From a bacterium (GTDB lineage: Bacteria; Chloroflexota; Chloroflexia; Chloroflexales; Kallotenuaceae): a DNA stretch of 33,015 nt. A model generated the notes under the pieces. The model made no database searches, was not told the DNA's origin, and worked only from the letters and a program-made list of their open reading frames with translations. The DNA is taken from NCBI GenBank assembly GCA_016781525.1, contig JADDQE010000039.1, positions 1 to 33,015 on the forward strand. The letters are read 5' to 3'. The position numbers were made by a program, and so were the translations under genes. Below, in pieces: positions 6,973 to 14,563 of the stretch. Position 1 is the stretch's first letter. The number at the start of each line of letters is the position of its first letter.

Positions 6973-7962
6973 ATGGTAGCAGAAGATTTTATCGCGGCCA
7001 AGCGGCCTAACTGGCAGCGACTTGAGCAGCTGTTAGGCAAGGCACAGTCGGCACGTTTACGGGCGCTCACGGCCGACGAGCTATACGAGCTTGGCCGGCT
7101 CTACCGCCAAACGACGTCGGACCTCGCCGTTGCCCGTCGCGACTTTCCCCAGCACCGAGTTACCGATGTGCTCAATGGTTTGGTCGGCCGCGCGCACGGG
7201 GTCATCTACCGTAATGAAGCGACGACATGGGGTCGTATCCACGACTTTGTGCTGCTAACGTTTCCTCAAGTATGGCGGAAATTGCTGCCCTTCACGCTCG
7301 TCGCTTTGCTGTTCTTCACCTTGCCGGCCTTGCTCGCCTTTGCGGTGGCGTACACACCAGGTATGGAGCGCGAGATGGGCCTCTTGTTTCCGGGCGCTGA
7401 GTTTTTGGCCGAACGCATCAAGAACGAGGAAGAATGGTGGCTTGATATCAACAATGCGCGCGGGGGTAACGCTGCGCTGATCGCCAGCAACAATATTTTG
7501 GTGACGCTTCAGGCCTTCGCCGGCGGAATACTTTTCGGTCTGCTGACGATCTATGCCATGATCTTCAATGGCCTCATGCTGGGCACGGTCGCGGGTCTCA
7601 GCGCCCAATACGGCTTTAGCGGCCGACTCTGGGGCTTTATCGCGGCCCACGCCTCGATCGAGCTCAGCGTCATCTTTTTCGCGGGCGGTGCCGGCCTTCA
7701 GCTGGCGTGGGCGATACTTCATCCCGGCTTGCTTTCACGTGGAGCTGCCCTGCGGGTCGCGGCGGAGCGCGCCATCGTTATCATGATCGGCTGCGTTCCA
7801 CTGCTGATGATCGCCGGCACGATCGAAGCTTTTATCTCGCCCTCGGCCTTGCCGGTGTGGGTCAAGCTCGTCGTCTCGCTTGGCACAGGCATTGCTCTTT
7901 ATAGCTATCTGCTTGGCGTGGGCCGGCGCTCAACCACCCAGCTCGACAGCCCCGCACGTTAG
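6973..7962 (+). CDS. SpoIIM-family (stage II sporulation protein M-like) membrane protein
   Basis: 329 aa. The N-terminal soluble helical region of about 95 residues (RPNWQRLEQLLGKAQSARLRALTADELYELGRLYRQ, interrupted by charged residues) is typical of DUF95/SpoIIM proteins outside sporulators. Several membrane spans follow: LLPFTLVALLFFTLPALLAF, ITL-type spans around 170-200 (LVTLQAFAGGILFGLLTIYAMIFNGLMLG), and two more near the C-terminus. The conserved stretch GFIAAHASIELSVIFFAGGAGLQLAWAILHPG carries the HxxxE motif of the family. GAGGAAC before the ATG is the ribosome binding site. It is divergent from the RDD gene. No sporulation role is implied. Confidence 0.88.
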   Translation: MVAEDFIAAKRPNWQRLEQLLGKAQSARLRALTADELYELGRLYRQTTSDLAVARRDFPQHRVTDVLNGLVGRAHGVIYRNEATTWGRIHDFVLLTFPQVWRKLLPFTLVALLFFTLPALLAFAVAYTPGMEREMGLLFPGAEFLAERIKNEEEWWLDINNARGGNAALIASNNILVTLQAFAGGILFGLLTIYAMIFNGLMLGTVAGLSAQYGFSGRLWGFIAAHASIELSVIFFAGGAGLQLAWAILHPGLLSRGAALRVAAERAIVIMIGCVPLLMIAGTIEAFISPSALPVWVKLVVSLGTGIALYSYLLGVGRRSTTQLDSPAR

Positions 7963-7981
7963 CGTTCCCCAACAAGGGCGT

Positions 7982-8011
7982 TTGACGTCCACTTTTAGCC
8001 CACACTATACG
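7982..8011 (+). promoter_or_regulatory. Promoter of the sixA-osmC pair
   Basis: TTGACG (7982-7987), an 18-nt spacer and TATACG (8006-8011). The start codon of the first gene is 44 nt further on and has AGAAGG as ribosome binding site. Confidence 0.5.
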
Positions 8012-8055
8012 TCCGGGCGACGGCTTAGACCAACGCTACGCTAGCGAGAAGGTGT

Positions 8056-8655
8056 ATGAAGCTTTTTTTTCTACGGCATGGTATCGCCGAAGATGCAAGT
8101 GACGGGCTACGTGATTATGACCGGGCGCTTACGGATGAAGGCCGAGCCCAGCTCGAGCGGACTGCCCATGCGCTGCTGCGCCTCGGCATCAAGCCGGACG
8201 TCATCTTGACGAGTCCGCTTGTGCGTGCCAAGCAGACGGCAGCGATTGTCGGGCCAGCCCTTGACGTACCGTTCGAGGAGGCAAACGAGCTTCAGCCTGG
8301 GTGTCTCCTGGACGATCTGCTCCGGCTGCTCAGCCGCTATCCGCTAGAGACGATCATGCTGGTAGGGCATCAGCCCGACCTGGCATCGATGGCGGCGCGC
8401 CTAATTAATGCCGACGAGCGCGGCCTGGTTCTGAAAAAAGGGGGGCTGATCCGCGTCGAGATTACCGGGCGCCCCCAGGCTGGACGGGGCCGGCTGTCGG
8501 GGCTGCTGACACCCAAGATGCTATTGTTGATGGCAGGCGACACGAGCGCCGGCAACCCGAACGGCCCGGCCGTGGAGCTAAGCACGGAAACGCCGCCAAA
8601 TACTCTTTCGGGAAAGGTTAAGGAGGCACCCTTTGACCACGATAACGGTGCGTAG
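8056..8655 (+). CDS. sixA: SixA-like phosphohistidine phosphatase (histidine phosphatase superfamily)
   Basis: 199 aa, a little longer than the usual 155-165. The catalytic motif is LFFLRHGIAE (residues 3-12; the RHG His is the phosphate acceptor). LTSPLVRAKQTA is the second conserved arginine segment, and VGHQPDL carries the second catalytic His. Members remove phosphate from phosphohistidine proteins or small substrates. The last 40 or so residues are polar and lie outside the fold; their end overlaps the next gene by 23 nt, suggesting translational coupling. A promoter with TTGACG lies upstream. Confidence 0.88.
   Translation: MKLFFLRHGIAEDASDGLRDYDRALTDEGRAQLERTAHALLRLGIKPDVILTSPLVRAKQTAAIVGPALDVPFEEANELQPGCLLDDLLRLLSRYPLETIMLVGHQPDLASMAARLINADERGLVLKKGGLIRVEITGRPQAGRGRLSGLLTPKMLLLMAGDTSAGNPNGPAVELSTETPPNTLSGKVKEAPFDHDNGA
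8619..8635 (+). promoter_or_regulatory. Ribosome binding site that fixes a TTG start for the OsmC-family gene
   Basis: TAAGGAGG (8619-8626) is a near-perfect anti-16S match placed 6 nt before the TTG at 8633. No ATG or GTG lies in frame nearby. Confidence 0.75.
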
Positions 8656-9058
8656 CCAGCGAGGCTACCAGCAAGAGATAATCGCTGGCGACCATGTTGT
8701 TTTCGCCGACGAGCCAGTCAGCGCTGGCGGCGACGATATTGGCCCGAATCCCTACGAACTGCTCCTTGGAGCGCTCGGCGCTTGCACGTCGATAACCGTA
8801 CGCATGTATGCCGACCGCAAGGGCTGGCCCCTCCAAGCGATCGAAGTTGAGCTTTCGCATCAGAAAAATTATCGGCAGGATTGCGAGAGCTCCCCCAACA
8901 AAAAGGTTAAGATCGACCGGATTACTCGACGCATCCGTCTGACTGGCAGCCTTGATCCGGTCCAACGCGAGCGGTTGATGGAGATTGCACGGCGCTGTCC
9001 CGTTCACCAAACCTTGGTCGAAGGCCACGTCGAGGTACACGATCAGCAGATGAGCTAG
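8633..9058 (+). CDS. OsmC/Ohr-family peroxiredoxin-like protein
   Basis: 141 aa. The two redox cysteines of the family are present in GACTSITVRMYADRKGW (first Cys) and RRCPVHQTL (second Cys). GPNPYELLLGALGAC is the standard run-up to the first Cys. OsmC/Ohr proteins reduce organic hydroperoxides with thiols. The start is TTG, with a near-perfect ribosome binding site, inside the 3' end of the SixA gene. The unit ends at a strong intrinsic terminator. OsmC rather than Ohr is suggested by the short N-terminal part, but this is not certain. Confidence 0.9.
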   Translation: MTTITVRSQRGYQQEIIAGDHVVFADEPVSAGGDDIGPNPYELLLGALGACTSITVRMYADRKGWPLQAIEVELSHQKNYRQDCESSPNKKVKIDRITRRIRLTGSLDPVQRERLMEIARRCPVHQTLVEGHVEVHDQQMS

Positions 9059-9120
9059 TGAGCTCACGCCGCAACGGTCTTCAAGTCATGGTATTCTTTG
9101 AGATAGACGCGGCGCGGCAG

Positions 9121-9149
9121 GGGTTCAGGGGGTACCCCTGAGCCCTTTT
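9121..9149 (+). terminator. Intrinsic terminator after the OsmC-family gene
   Basis: An 11-bp stem (9121-9131 with 9135-9145, one G-U pair) with the 3-nt loop GTA, followed by TTTT and then CTTT. It lies 62 nt after the OsmC stop. The rest of the 273-nt gap up to 9331 shows no other gene. Confidence 0.85.
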
Positions 9150-9331
9150 GCTTTCGAGCCGATGCTGAAACTGCCTTCGCGCCACGACCGCGCTCGTCTC
9201 CAGTAACCGCACCACTTCTTGCTCGGTCGTGGCAGAGGTTGTGACGCTTGCGTGACCTAGAACAGCACCGGTTTACCGGCAAGCCAGGCACTGGCGCTAA
9301 GCTACCCTTCCCTTCGTTAGGCAGGAGCTCT

Positions 9332-11344
9332 ATGGAGATCGCGACGCTGCGACAACGAGCCGTCGAGCTTTTGAACCGGGGTCCCTGGCGCCGTGACGAG
9401 GAGCTGTCTGCCTTGCCACCGTACACGGGCCCGCTGTTTCGTTTAGCGCATATCGCGGTGGGTGATGCCGATAGCGCGGCCGAGCTGGTGGCGGATGTGC
9501 TGGCTAGCGGATCCCGCGGTACATACCCGGATGAAGCCCTTGCCCTGCGCCTCCTGATCCAGAATCTACCAACCGGGTGGCTCTCCTGGCCTGGCGCAGC
9601 CGGGCCCGCCGAATGGCTACGGATGCGGGTGCGACGGGAGCAGGCCGACCGCGTCCTCTCGGTGCTGGGCGAGTGGGACGCCCCCGCACGAGTAGCACTC
9701 GGGCTGTGGCTGCTGTGGAACATCCGCCGCGACGAGCTTGACGCATGGCTTGGCACGCGAGGCATGGGGGATCGGATCACCGAGTTCGTCGGCTATGTGG
9801 GCGAAGGGCTTGATATGGTCAACAAGCCGGGCGAGCAGCCGTCCTGCCCGGAAGTAGCGCCAGACCTGATTGACGCGCATGAGCCACAGGTCGGGCGGGC
9901 CGTTCGGCTGCATACACTTGGCTGCGAGCCTTGCCGGCGTCGGGCGGCTGGGTTGCGCTTGACCGAGCAAGTGCTCCGGAATGCGCTGGACGCCTTCTTT
10001 CGCGCGCCACCACCAGCCAATCTCGCCTCACGCGTAGCGCGTCGGCGCCGGGACTTGCGCCTCGTCTTCAACCTCCCATGGCAGCCGCTACTAATTGCCG
10101 TCGCTGCGCTCGTGTTCTATGTTGGCGTCGTACGTAAACCCGCAGCAACCGCTGCCCCGCTCCCACCACCTGTATCCGCGACTGACCTGATCGACCGCGC
10201 CCTCAACCGCTTCAGCGTCACGCCCCCGCATGATGGCGTGCTGCACGAGCGGGTATGGCTGAACGACGGCGGAGCGCACTTTTTGATTGAGCGTTGGTAT
10301 GACTATGGCCCACGTGAACGAACGCGGATCACGGTCCGGCGTGCGGAGTCTGAGTCTCCCCTGCTTGATCTTGGCTTCGACGGTATCGGACGGGTTGCGT
10401 ATGAGGTCGACACGGGCATGGACCCGCGCCGCGACGCCCTGATTCGCCGCGATGATCTCCAGCAGCTTGCGCCCCTGTTCCGGCAACTTCCCGCCGTCGG
10501 CAGCTTTGGCGACCGCATTGTTCCGCAGCGTTACCTCGACATCAACCTGCTGGCTGCAGCGCGACGCGGCAATCCCACGCTGTTGGGAACGAGCCGGTGG
10601 CGCGGACGCCCGGCCTACACGCTGATGAGCACCACCAACGATGGCGAGCGAATGAGCCTAACGGTGGATCAAGCAACGTTGAGTCTGCTGGAAGCGCGCC
10701 TCACTCCCGCAGTTAGTGGCACTGTATCGCCACGGCGGGTTTGGCAAGCAGAGCTCGTCGAAGTGTTACCACCCAAGGCAATTGGACGAACCACGTTCGA
10801 GTTGACGGCCCGTGAGGAGATCATGCCCTTGATCGACCCACGTCAGTTCGCGGCCCTGCCAACAGACTACAGCGACCTGGAGACGGCGGCAGAGGTCACC
10901 CCATTACCGCTCCCCGAGGTTTTACCCGAAGACTTGGTTCAGGCCTACCTACGGCATAGCAACTACTCGCGCAGCGCAATCGTTCAGCTTTATGAAGGAC
11001 GCTGGAGCACGCTTGCAATTGCAGCGCCGCGCCGAGTTGAGCCTTGGCGATACCCGCGGCTCGATCAGAGCTTTGCGAAGGGGCGCTTCGCGGACGTACC
11101 GCACGGGCTTCCGGAGACTACCATTATCGAGTTCGTGCTTAATGATCAGCCGGGGCTGCGCATGCGGCTCTACCTGTGGCACGCGTTGGCGACCGACGAG
11201 GAGCGGACTGCGCTAAGTCGTACGCTTTTGGAATCGTTGACCTTGGTTGACAGAGACAACATCGAGCGTTTTCGTGATCGGTTTGTCAGTCCAGGCTCCA
11301 ACGAGATGACGAACGGCTCCAGCACCGCTCGGTCGCGAGGTTAG
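9332..11344 (+). CDS. Membrane protein with sigma-like N-terminus, ZAS-type zinc finger and large extracytoplasmic domain
   Basis: 670 aa from the ATG at 9332 (GGAG 5 nt before). Residues about 33-60 (PLFRLAHIAVGDADSAAELVADVLAS) look like ECF sigma region 2, where the usual text is close to LYRLA..GD.. A.D..QDVF. Residues about 100-145 look like a weak region 4 (VALGLWLLWNIRRDELDAWLG). Next is an anti-sigma zinc finger H-x3-C-x2-C (His194, Cys198, Cys201). One membrane span follows (about 250-267, after the basic stretch ASRVARRRRD). The extracytoplasmic domain of about 400 residues has a repeating beta pattern reminiscent of LolA/RseB folds (FLIERWYDYGPRERTRITVRR). The combined reading is a fused regulator that senses envelope state; this is inference. 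The sigma-like part seems too degenerate to be sure it binds promoters. Confidence 0.7.
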   Translation: MEIATLRQRAVELLNRGPWRRDEELSALPPYTGPLFRLAHIAVGDADSAAELVADVLASGSRGTYPDEALALRLLIQNLPTGWLSWPGAAGPAEWLRMRVRREQADRVLSVLGEWDAPARVALGLWLLWNIRRDELDAWLGTRGMGDRITEFVGYVGEGLDMVNKPGEQPSCPEVAPDLIDAHEPQVGRAVRLHTLGCEPCRRRAAGLRLTEQVLRNALDAFFRAPPPANLASRVARRRRDLRLVFNLPWQPLLIAVAALVFYVGVVRKPAATAAPLPPPVSATDLIDRALNRFSVTPPHDGVLHERVWLNDGGAHFLIERWYDYGPRERTRITVRRAESESPLLDLGFDGIGRVAYEVDTGMDPRRDALIRRDDLQQLAPLFRQLPAVGSFGDRIVPQRYLDINLLAAARRGNPTLLGTSRWRGRPAYTLMSTTNDGERMSLTVDQATLSLLEARLTPAVSGTVSPRRVWQAELVEVLPPKAIGRTTFELTAREEIMPLIDPRQFAALPTDYSDLETAAEVTPLPLPEVLPEDLVQAYLRHSNYSRSAIVQLYEGRWSTLAIAAPRRVEPWRYPRLDQSFAKGRFADVPHGLPETTIIEFVLNDQPGLRMRLYLWHALATDEERTALSRTLLESLTLVDRDNIERFRDRFVSPGSNEMTNGSSTARSRG

Positions 11345-11461
11345 GCCTCGACGTTGTGTCTGTTCCACATTTACGGCTCGATCCCGGTTAGGCGTAGCCG
11401 CATGGGAGTGGACATGAGAGCCGAGGGTAGCCCCTTTCAAGCAGGATTGCTGCGGCGGACC

Positions 11462-11490
11462 TTGACATTCGGCTGCTGATGTTGTCTAAT
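11462..11490 (+). promoter_or_regulatory. Promoter of the ArsR-CDF operon
   Basis: A perfect -35 TTGACA (11462-11467), a 17-nt spacer and -10 TCTAAT (11485-11490, 5 of 6). Transcription should start near 11497, inside the operator. The leader before the ATG at 11519 is only about 22 nt and shows no clear ribosome binding site. Confidence 0.8.
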
Positions 11491-11513
11491 ATCTGAGCAA
11501 CTGTTCAGATATT
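11488..11513 (+). promoter_or_regulatory. ArsR/SmtB-type operator
   Basis: A 26-nt palindrome with perfect 9-nt arms AATATCTGA (11488-11496) and TCAGATATT (11505-11513) around GCAACTGT. The spacing and the TGA/TCA cores fit the 12-2-12 operators of SmtB/CzrA-type repressors. It covers the end of the -10 box and the expected start point, so a bound repressor would block transcription; metal would release it. Confidence 0.82.
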
Positions 11514-11518
11514 ATGAT

Positions 11519-11875
11519 ATGCGACCAACAACGACACAAGCGAGTTATGGGGCTGTGAGCAGCGCTATTGAAGAGATCGAGCGTGAGCTAGTATCAGCGA
11601 TCGATGGCGACCGCTTGGCACAAACCTTTAAGGCGATCGCCGATCCGACACGGGTCAGAATCTTGCACGCGCTAGCGCTCGCCGAGCTTCCCGTGTGCGA
11701 CATCGCACGGCTGGTTCAAACGAGCGAGTCGGCTGTCTCGCACCAACTTAGCCTGTTACGCGCAGCGCAGATCGTTCGCCGGCGCAAGATCGGACGCCAC
11801 GTCTTCTACGCACTGGACGACACCCATATTCGCGGCTTGATCGAGGTTGGCCTAGCACACCTTGCCCACTCATGA
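11519..11875 (+). CDS. ArsR/SmtB-family metal-responsive repressor, probably zinc-sensing
   Basis: 118 aa winged-helix repressor. The core ADPTRVRILHAL (residues 41-52) and the recognition helix TSESAVSHQLSLLRAAQIV are typical of the family. The alpha5 metal site is complete: Asp101, His103, His114 and His117, with exactly the D-x-H-x10-H-x2-H spacing of CzrA/SmtB zinc sensors. Cys60 in ELPVCDIA sits in the recognition-helix region where SmtB has a metal-binding Cys. It is therefore best read as a Zn(II)/Co(II) sensor. A palindromic operator overlaps its own promoter, and its stop overlaps the start of the CDF transporter gene by 4 nt. Confidence 0.92.
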   Translation: MRPTTTQASYGAVSSAIEEIERELVSAIDGDRLAQTFKAIADPTRVRILHALALAELPVCDIARLVQTSESAVSHQLSLLRAAQIVRRRKIGRHVFYALDDTHIRGLIEVGLAHLAHS

Positions 11876-12888
11876 GCTATTTAGAATTTCAAACAGAGCA
11901 CGACTGTTGTGCACGTACGAGCTGCGACGACCTTGAAGCCGGCTGCGTCACGCCGCAGCCAGCCAACGACCACGATCACGACCACGACCATGCGCATGGC
12001 TCGCACCATCACCACGGGGGCAGCACCCGCGCGATGATCGTTGCGCTTGTCCTGACGATGACCTTGATGATCGTGGAGTTCGTCGGCAGCTTCATCACCG
12101 GGAGCCTTGCGCTCCTGGCGGATGCGGGCCACATGCTAACCGATGTGGCGGCACTCGCTCTGAGTCTGGGTGCAGTTTGGCTGACACGCAGACCGGCGAA
12201 TGCTCAGCGAACGTTTGGATTCCACCGCGCGGAAATTCTTGCCGCACTGCTTAACGGGCTGTCGCTAGCGGGATTATCGCTGTACGTTATTTATGAGGCA
12301 ATCGCACGTCTATCGGCGCCTCCTGAGGTCGCTTCGGGGCTGCTGCTGGTGATTGCTAGTGCGGGTTTGCTGACAAATCTTGTTGCCGCTGCCGTTCTGG
12401 TGCGGTCCAGGAACGAGAACCTTAACGCCCGTAGCGCCTATCTTCACGTTGTCGGCGATGCGCTCGGCTCGGTGGGAGCGATTGTCGCCGCGGGCTTGAT
12501 GTATTTGTTCGGTTGGTACCTGGCTGATCCATTGGTCAGCTTGGGCATTAGTTTGCTGCTGATCTGGAGCGCATGGCGTCTGGTGAAGGATACGGTCGAC
12601 GTGTTGCTTGAGGCGGCTCCTGCATCGATTGACGTTGTCGCGGTTCAGCAAGCTTTACAAACCTCGCGAGGCGTCGAGAACGTGCATGATTTGCACGTAT
12701 GGAGCGTGGCATCCAACTTTGTGGCGCTGAGTGGTCATGTCCGGCTCAAGGAGATGGCCAGCGACCACCAACGGATTCTTGGAGAGCTTCGTCACCTGCT
12801 GCATAGCCGCTTCGGCATTGAACACGTAACGTTACAACTTGAGCAGCCCATACGGCCTGAGGAGCCGTGGCGTACTGAGGAGCGTTAG
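11872..12888 (+). CDS. czcD: CDF-family cation (zinc) exporter with His-rich N-terminus
   Basis: 338 aa, CzcD/ZitB-type. Six membrane spans follow a long cytoplasmic N-terminus that carries a His/Asp-rich stretch (residues 33-48, alternating HD, then HHHH) and four cysteines (12, 13, 18, 25). The transport site is the canonical HxxxD pair: His87/Asp91 (GHMLTD) in span 2 and His192/Asp196 (HVVGD) in span 5, which favours Zn(II). The C-terminal cytoplasmic domain has HDLHVWSVASNFVALSGHV. It starts with ATGA overlap behind the sensor gene, so the two form an operon under metal control. Cobalt or cadmium export is possible. The end overlaps the convergent TlpA gene by 4 nt. Confidence 0.95.
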   Translation: MSYLEFQTEHDCCARTSCDDLEAGCVTPQPANDHDHDHDHAHGSHHHHGGSTRAMIVALVLTMTLMIVEFVGSFITGSLALLADAGHMLTDVAALALSLGAVWLTRRPANAQRTFGFHRAEILAALLNGLSLAGLSLYVIYEAIARLSAPPEVASGLLLVIASAGLLTNLVAAAVLVRSRNENLNARSAYLHVVGDALGSVGAIVAAGLMYLFGWYLADPLVSLGISLLLIWSAWRLVKDTVDVLLEAAPASIDVVAVQQALQTSRGVENVHDLHVWSVASNFVALSGHVRLKEMASDHQRILGELRHLLHSRFGIEHVTLQLEQPIRPEEPWRTEER

Positions 12889-13406
12889 GGTTCGCTCAAC
12901 AGCGGGAGGATGTGCCTTTGCAGGTCGTCTTCTGTGAACTCGCCAATCCGAATATACCGCACCACACCTGAGCGATCGACGACAAACGAGCGGGGTAGCT
13001 GCCGGGCCGACCACTGCTTCGACACATCACCTTTTTCGTCGAGCAGGATCGGATAGCCCACCTGCTGCTCCGCGACGAACTCCTCAACCGCATCCAGCGA
13101 ATCCTGGAACAGTGTGTCGACGCCAATGACCTGGAGGCCGGCGGCTCCATGTTGCGCTTGCCATTGGACCAGCCGTGGCGTTTCGTTCACACACGGCGGG
13201 CACCATGAGGCCCAAAAGTTCACCACGACAACCTGGCCCTGAAAATCCGACAATCGCACCGCGGTGTTATCCAACGAGGGCAGCGAAAAATCAGGCGCGG
13301 GCTGGCCCAAGCTGGCGGCAGGAGTGGCTATTGCTCCACAGCCGACGGAGCTAACAAGCAAACCCAGAAGCAGGCTTATCCGTATAATTCGGTGTACAAT
13401 TCGCAT
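12885..13406 (-). CDS. TlpA/ResA-like thiol-disulfide lipoprotein
   Basis: 173 aa from the ATG at 13406; a TTG one codon upstream is possible but less likely, and AGGCGAG is the probable ribosome binding site. The N-terminus is a lipoprotein signal (LLLGLLVSSVGC, lipobox Cys). The thioredoxin-fold domain begins LGQPAPDFSLPSLDN and has the redox motif WASWCPPC, the insertion typical of AhpC/TSA-like TlpA proteins, and the cis-Pro region QLPRSFVVDRSG. It acts outside the membrane, in cytochrome maturation or in keeping thiols reduced. Its 3' end overlaps the CDF gene, and it is divergent from another lipoprotein with a thioredoxin-like domain, 74 nt away. Confidence 0.9.
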   Translation of the reverse strand: MRIVHRIIRISLLLGLLVSSVGCGAIATPAASLGQPAPDFSLPSLDNTAVRLSDFQGQVVVVNFWASWCPPCVNETPRLVQWQAQHGAAGLQVIGVDTLFQDSLDAVEEFVAEQQVGYPILLDEKGDVSKQWSARQLPRSFVVDRSGVVRYIRIGEFTEDDLQRHILPLLSEP

Positions 13407-13480
13407 CAACTTACTCGCCTAATACACTTGCTGTGTCGATCGATTCTAGCATGTACATAACCATTCCGGGAGCTTTTGTG

Positions 13481-14419
13481 ATGATTCGAATATTTCGCCT
13501 AGCCTTAGCAGTTGCAGTCTTTGCGCTGCTTAGTAGCTGCGGGCAGGCTACGACCAACGGCTTTGGTGAGGTCGCAAACAAGCCGCATGAACATTCGGAC
13601 GGCGACCACGGCCATGGAGCAAGCGCCGAGGCCGCTGCCGCCAGCACGCTCCAGCCGGTTCTCGCCACCTCAGAGGTCGTCGTTGGGCCAAACCGGCTTG
13701 CGCTTGGGCTGCTTGAAAAGAATGTCCCGATCAAGGATGCAGCCCAGACCAAGGTCCAAGTACGCTACTATAAGCTCAACGGCAATCAAGCGACGCTGGT
13801 AGGCGAGGAAGCGGCTCATTTCTACGGCGAGGGACTGGGCGAACGAGGCACCTTTATCGTCAGGCCGACCTTTGATAGCCCCGGCACATGGGGACTTGAA
13901 GTGCAAGCCGAGCGGCCGGGCAAGCCCGCCGTGACCCAGCGCATGAGCCTTGACGTGAAAGCTGAAAGCACCGCACCGACAGTTGGCAGAGCCGCACCGA
14001 AAAGCGCAACACCAACCGTCAAGGACGTCGAGGACCTTAAGTTGATCACATCCGACACCGAACCCGACCCGCGCCTGCATCAGCTATCGATCGAGCAAGC
14101 GGTTACAAGCGGTAAGCCCAGCTTGATTCTCTTCGCGACGCCCGGCTACTGTCAAACCGCCGTCTGCGGTCCTGGCGTTGATGTGTTAAGCAAGCTGGCG
14201 GACAGATTCGGAGACAAAATCAATCCGGTCCACGTCGAGGTATACCAGCTTCCCTACGACGAAGGCAAGCAGGTGCCGGCGATGGGCGAGTGGGGCCTAC
14301 AGACCGAGCCCTGGCTCTTCCTGGTCGACAAAGACGGCAAGATCGCTCGGCGCTACGAGGGCGGTATCACATACCAGGAGCTCGAACCAGACGTTGCCAA
14401 GCTCGTCGAGCAATCATAA
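13481..14419 (+). CDS. Lipoprotein with His-rich segment, beta domain and CX4C thioredoxin-like domain
   Basis: 312 aa from the ATG at 13481 (GGGAG upstream); an upstream extension to 13433 lacks a ribosome binding site. A lipoprotein signal ends in ALLSSC (Cys20). A short His/Asp-rich stretch follows (about 36-46, HEHSDGDHGHG). The middle part (about 60-165) looks like an Ig-like beta domain (GTFIVRPTFDSPGTWGLEVQAE). The C-terminal 110 residues have a thioredoxin-like layout: SLILFATPGYC, then the pair Cys224-x4-Cys229 (CQTAVCGP) in place of CXXC, and PWLFLVDKDGKIARRYEGG. Members with this CX4C pair occur in Actinobacteria and Chloroflexi; that is from memory. A role in extracytoplasmic metal handling or thiol redox is inferred from the His-rich part and the neighbours. 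Confidence 0.82.
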   Translation: MIRIFRLALAVAVFALLSSCGQATTNGFGEVANKPHEHSDGDHGHGASAEAAAASTLQPVLATSEVVVGPNRLALGLLEKNVPIKDAAQTKVQVRYYKLNGNQATLVGEEAAHFYGEGLGERGTFIVRPTFDSPGTWGLEVQAERPGKPAVTQRMSLDVKAESTAPTVGRAAPKSATPTVKDVEDLKLITSDTEPDPRLHQLSIEQAVTSGKPSLILFATPGYCQTAVCGPGVDVLSKLADRFGDKINPVHVEVYQLPYDEGKQVPAMGEWGLQTEPWLFLVDKDGKIARRYEGGITYQELEPDVAKLVEQS

Positions 14420-14476
14420 GCGGGGCTGTGGCCGAATGCAGAGCCAGACGGCTAGCGGTTGAGCGCCATTTGTGCT

Positions 14477-14520
14477 AAACGCCGATGCGAGGGCCGGTCC
14501 CTCACATCGGCGTTTGTTTG
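14477..14520 (+). terminator. Intrinsic terminator after the His-rich lipoprotein gene
   Basis: An 11-bp outer stem AAACGCCGATG (14477-14487) with CATCGGCGTTT (14505-14515), a C-A mismatch, then the inner stem GAGGG/CCCTC and the loop CCGGT. It is followed by TTTGTTTG. It lies 57 nt after the stop codon. Confidence 0.85.
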
Positions 14521-14563
14521 CTGAGAGGCACTCTCGGCGCTGGGGCTTGGACGGGCTGCCCAG

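Noticed and set aside
9064-9780. A 238-codon open frame on the minus strand across the OsmC terminator and the start of the sigma/anti-sigma-like gene
   Set aside because: It runs antisense to a well-supported gene, has Arg/Ser-rich shadow composition, includes a terminator hairpin and shows no ribosome binding site or family motif.
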